This document shows positions 15,729-16,853 of a stretch of 16,853 nucleotides of DNA, piece by piece. Location of the stretch: assembly GCA_042568205.1 (NCBI GenBank), contig JBHPJE010000016.1, positions 1 to 16,853 of the forward strand. The letters run 5' to 3'. The stretch is from JAUVDZ01 sp042568205 (lineage in GTDB: Bacteria; Patescibacteriota; Gracilibacteria; UBA1369; PNNO01). Numbering within the stretch: the first letter of the stretch is position 1; each line of letters begins with the position of its first letter. A program made the position numbers and the translations under genes. The notes below the pieces were generated by a model. That model saw nothing but the letters and a program-made list of their open reading frames with translations, had not been told where the DNA came from and did no database searches.

Positions 15729-15757
15729 TTGATTTTTAGGGGTTTTTATAGTATAAT
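15729..15757 (+). promoter_or_regulatory. Promoter of the pilus operon
   Basis: TTGATT (15729-15734), 17 bases, then perfect TATAAT (15752-15757). The start near 15764 leaves about 24 bases of A-rich leader (no Shine-Dalgarno) before ATG 15788. It overlaps a minus-strand -10-like element for the RNHCP operon. Confidence 0.72.
15745..15755 (-). promoter_or_regulatory. Possible -10 region of the RNHCP-tilS-ftsH operon
   Basis: On the minus strand TATACT (15750-15755) and the adjacent TATAAA (15745-15750) each match five of six bases of the -10 consensus, about 48-55 bases before the GTG start. No good -35 is visible, so this is tentative. It shares bases with the forward TATAAT. Confidence 0.35.
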
Positions 15758-15787
15758 AAATAGAAATAAAAATAAACACCAAATACT

Positions 15788-16369
15788 ATGGATTTTCAAC
15801 AAAATAAAAAACCAATACTTTTAATCATTGCAATTGTTCTTATATTTGGAGCAGGTCTTGCATATGGTTATTTCTTTTCTCAAGTTAATGCTGTTGAATC
15901 TGAGCTAGACTCAATTGGTAGTCAGATTGCTCAAGCAGAAAATGAACTTGAAGAATTGCAGGCTAGTGATGCTGTATTAGCACAAAGAGCAGTGAACTCG
16001 CTTGACGCTGTTAAAAACAAAGAAGTTGAATGGTCAAATGTTCTTGCTACGCTTAACAGAATTACACCAGTTGATTTAATCGAAAAGAAACCACTTATTG
16101 AATTCATTTCTTATAGTGGATCTGAAGATGGAAGACTTTCTTTTAATGTAAGAACACAAGCTTCTGAAAATGTAAAAAAATTATTAGATGCAGTTTCAAA
16201 AACAATTGAAATATTTGATGAAACTCCTGATTTTTCAAATCCTTTTGTTCCTTCAGTGAGCAAAAGTGTAAATAATCTTGATCAAACACTTTTAACATTT
16301 GTTCTAAATGTAGATTACAATCCTTCATCAACTGTTGAAACAGATGATGAAAACGTACCACGTAGATAA
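15788..16369 (+). CDS. PilN-like type IV pilus assembly protein
   Basis: A 193-residue bitopic membrane protein with a seven-residue cytoplasmic tail, a membrane helix at about 10-31 and a helical coiled-coil segment at about 32-66 (ESELDSIGSQIAQAENELEE). A ferredoxin-like outer domain follows, ending in a pattern typical of PilN (IEIFDETPDFSNPFVPSVSK, then LTFVLNVDYNP). PilN and PilO link the cytoplasmic PilM ring to the rest of the pilus machine. Placement directly before a PilO-like gene (16-base gap) supports the call. The expected PilN N-terminal INLLP motif, which binds PilM, is absent. It could therefore be a second PilO-type protein instead. It has its own strong promoter, with no Shine-Dalgarno sequence. 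Confidence 0.7.
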   Translation: MDFQQNKKPILLIIAIVLIFGAGLAYGYFFSQVNAVESELDSIGSQIAQAENELEELQASDAVLAQRAVNSLDAVKNKEVEWSNVLATLNRITPVDLIEKKPLIEFISYSGSEDGRLSFNVRTQASENVKKLLDAVSKTIEIFDETPDFSNPFVPSVSKSVNNLDQTLLTFVLNVDYNPSSTVETDDENVPRR

Positions 16370-16385
16370 TTAACTTAATTTTAAA

Positions 16386-16853
16386 ATGGCTATAAAAAAA
16401 CAATCAAATAATCAAAGTACACTAACAATAATTGCAGTTATTCTATTAGTAATTGCTATTGTTGCTATTTTTCTTTTTGTTCTTCCTCTAAAGGATCAAC
16501 TTGAAACTGTTAAAGCAGATTTAACTAGTGAGCAGACTGAATTAAATAAACTCAATGCTGAAATTGTTAAATTTAATAAATTAGAAGATTCTTTTACAGG
16601 AGGAGAAGTAACAAAGAATGATGTACTTAATCTTGTTCCTGAAAATATTGAACAAGCTGAAGTAATTAATACTTTTTCAGATTTAACTGATGAGCATGGT
16701 CTTTCTTTTAATTCAATTAGTTTTAATGCATCATCTAGTGTTGATGAAAATTCAAATGTATTAAATATCACTACAAATCTAACTGGAAAACATGAAAATT
16801 TAATTGATTTTCTTGAGGCACTAGAAACAAATTCCAGAAAATTTAGAGTTAAA
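16386..16853 (+). CDS. pilO: PilO-like type IV pilus assembly protein, cut off by window edge
   Basis: The first 156 codons are open from ATG 16386 to the last base; the 3' end is outside. The protein has a short basic cytoplasmic tail (MAIKKQSNNQ), one membrane helix at about 12-35 and a coiled-coil at about 36-65 (LKDQLETVKADLTSEQTELN). The PilO ferredoxin-like fold follows with the family pattern LNITTNLTGKHENLIDFLEA-LETNSRKFRV. PilO pairs with PilN in the inner-membrane alignment complex of type IV pili. The gap from the previous stop is 16 bases, so both share one mRNA from the promoter at 15729. No Shine-Dalgarno sequence; the upstream bases are AACTTAATTTTAAA. Confidence 0.82.
   Translation, partial: MAIKKQSNNQSTLTIIAVILLVIAIVAIFLFVLPLKDQLETVKADLTSEQTELNKLNAEIVKFNKLEDSFTGGEVTKNDVLNLVPENIEQAEVINTFSDLTDEHGLSFNSISFNASSSVDENSNVLNITTNLTGKHENLIDFLEALETNSRKFRVK

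Overview
The window is AT-rich bacterial DNA, densely packed on both strands, using the standard code with UAA as the usual stop. No in-frame UGA occurs in any of the long conserved genes, so a UGA-to-glycine code is not supported. Several features together suggest a Patescibacteria/CPR-type organism, perhaps near Peregrinibacteria. These are gene starts almost without Shine-Dalgarno sequences, short genes with overlapping ends, DUF4342 and RNHCP family proteins, an FtsK with a very basic N-terminus, and a type IV pilus locus. This placement is an inference from gene content; there is no 16S rRNA gene or other marker here that settles it.

Layout. Positions 1-918 (-) hold the first 306 codons of a glutamyl-tRNA synthetase. 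Positions 1133-4753 (+) hold a DUF4342 protein, the DNA translocase FtsK and a UDP-glucose 4-epimerase overlapping the end of ftsK. Positions 4750-7792 (-) hold secA and a small unknown gene overlapping its 3' end. An unknown 90-residue gene (7893-8165, +) faces a polyprenyl-phosphate sugar phosphotransferase (8178-9596, -). Directly upstream of that transferase lies the RNase P RNA gene rnpB (about 9611-10003, -) with a good promoter. An unknown 75-residue gene (10093-10320, +) diverges from rnpB. Positions 10321-15697 (-) hold a tight operon reading RNHCP protein, tilS, ftsH, hsp20, galU, then a TPR gene with its own promoter. On the right edge (15788 to the end, +) a PilN-like gene and a truncated PilO-like gene begin a type IV pilus operon.

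How the genes fit together. GalU (UDP-glucose synthesis), GalE (UDP-glucose/UDP-galactose interconversion) and the sugar phosphotransferase (first membrane step of glycan assembly) form a plausible surface-polysaccharide route spread over three transcription units. FtsH and Hsp20 are quality-control proteins encoded side by side. SecA, FtsK and the pilus proteins all act at the cytoplasmic membrane. RNase P, TilS and GluRS all serve tRNA maturation and charging.

Six promoter-like hexamer pairs could be read, usually 15-35 bases upstream of the gene and followed by A-rich leaders without Shine-Dalgarno sequences. All three convergent gene pairs meet with 12 or fewer bases between stops, and no hairpin terminator was found anywhere. 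I found no mobile element, CRISPR array, tRNA gene or defence system. This is mostly core-genome content. The parts that deserve a closer look are an apparently altered tRNA-CCA-binding loop in the RNase P RNA, the translation-start pattern, three unrecognised small genes, and a PilN-like protein lacking the usual PilM-binding N-terminus.
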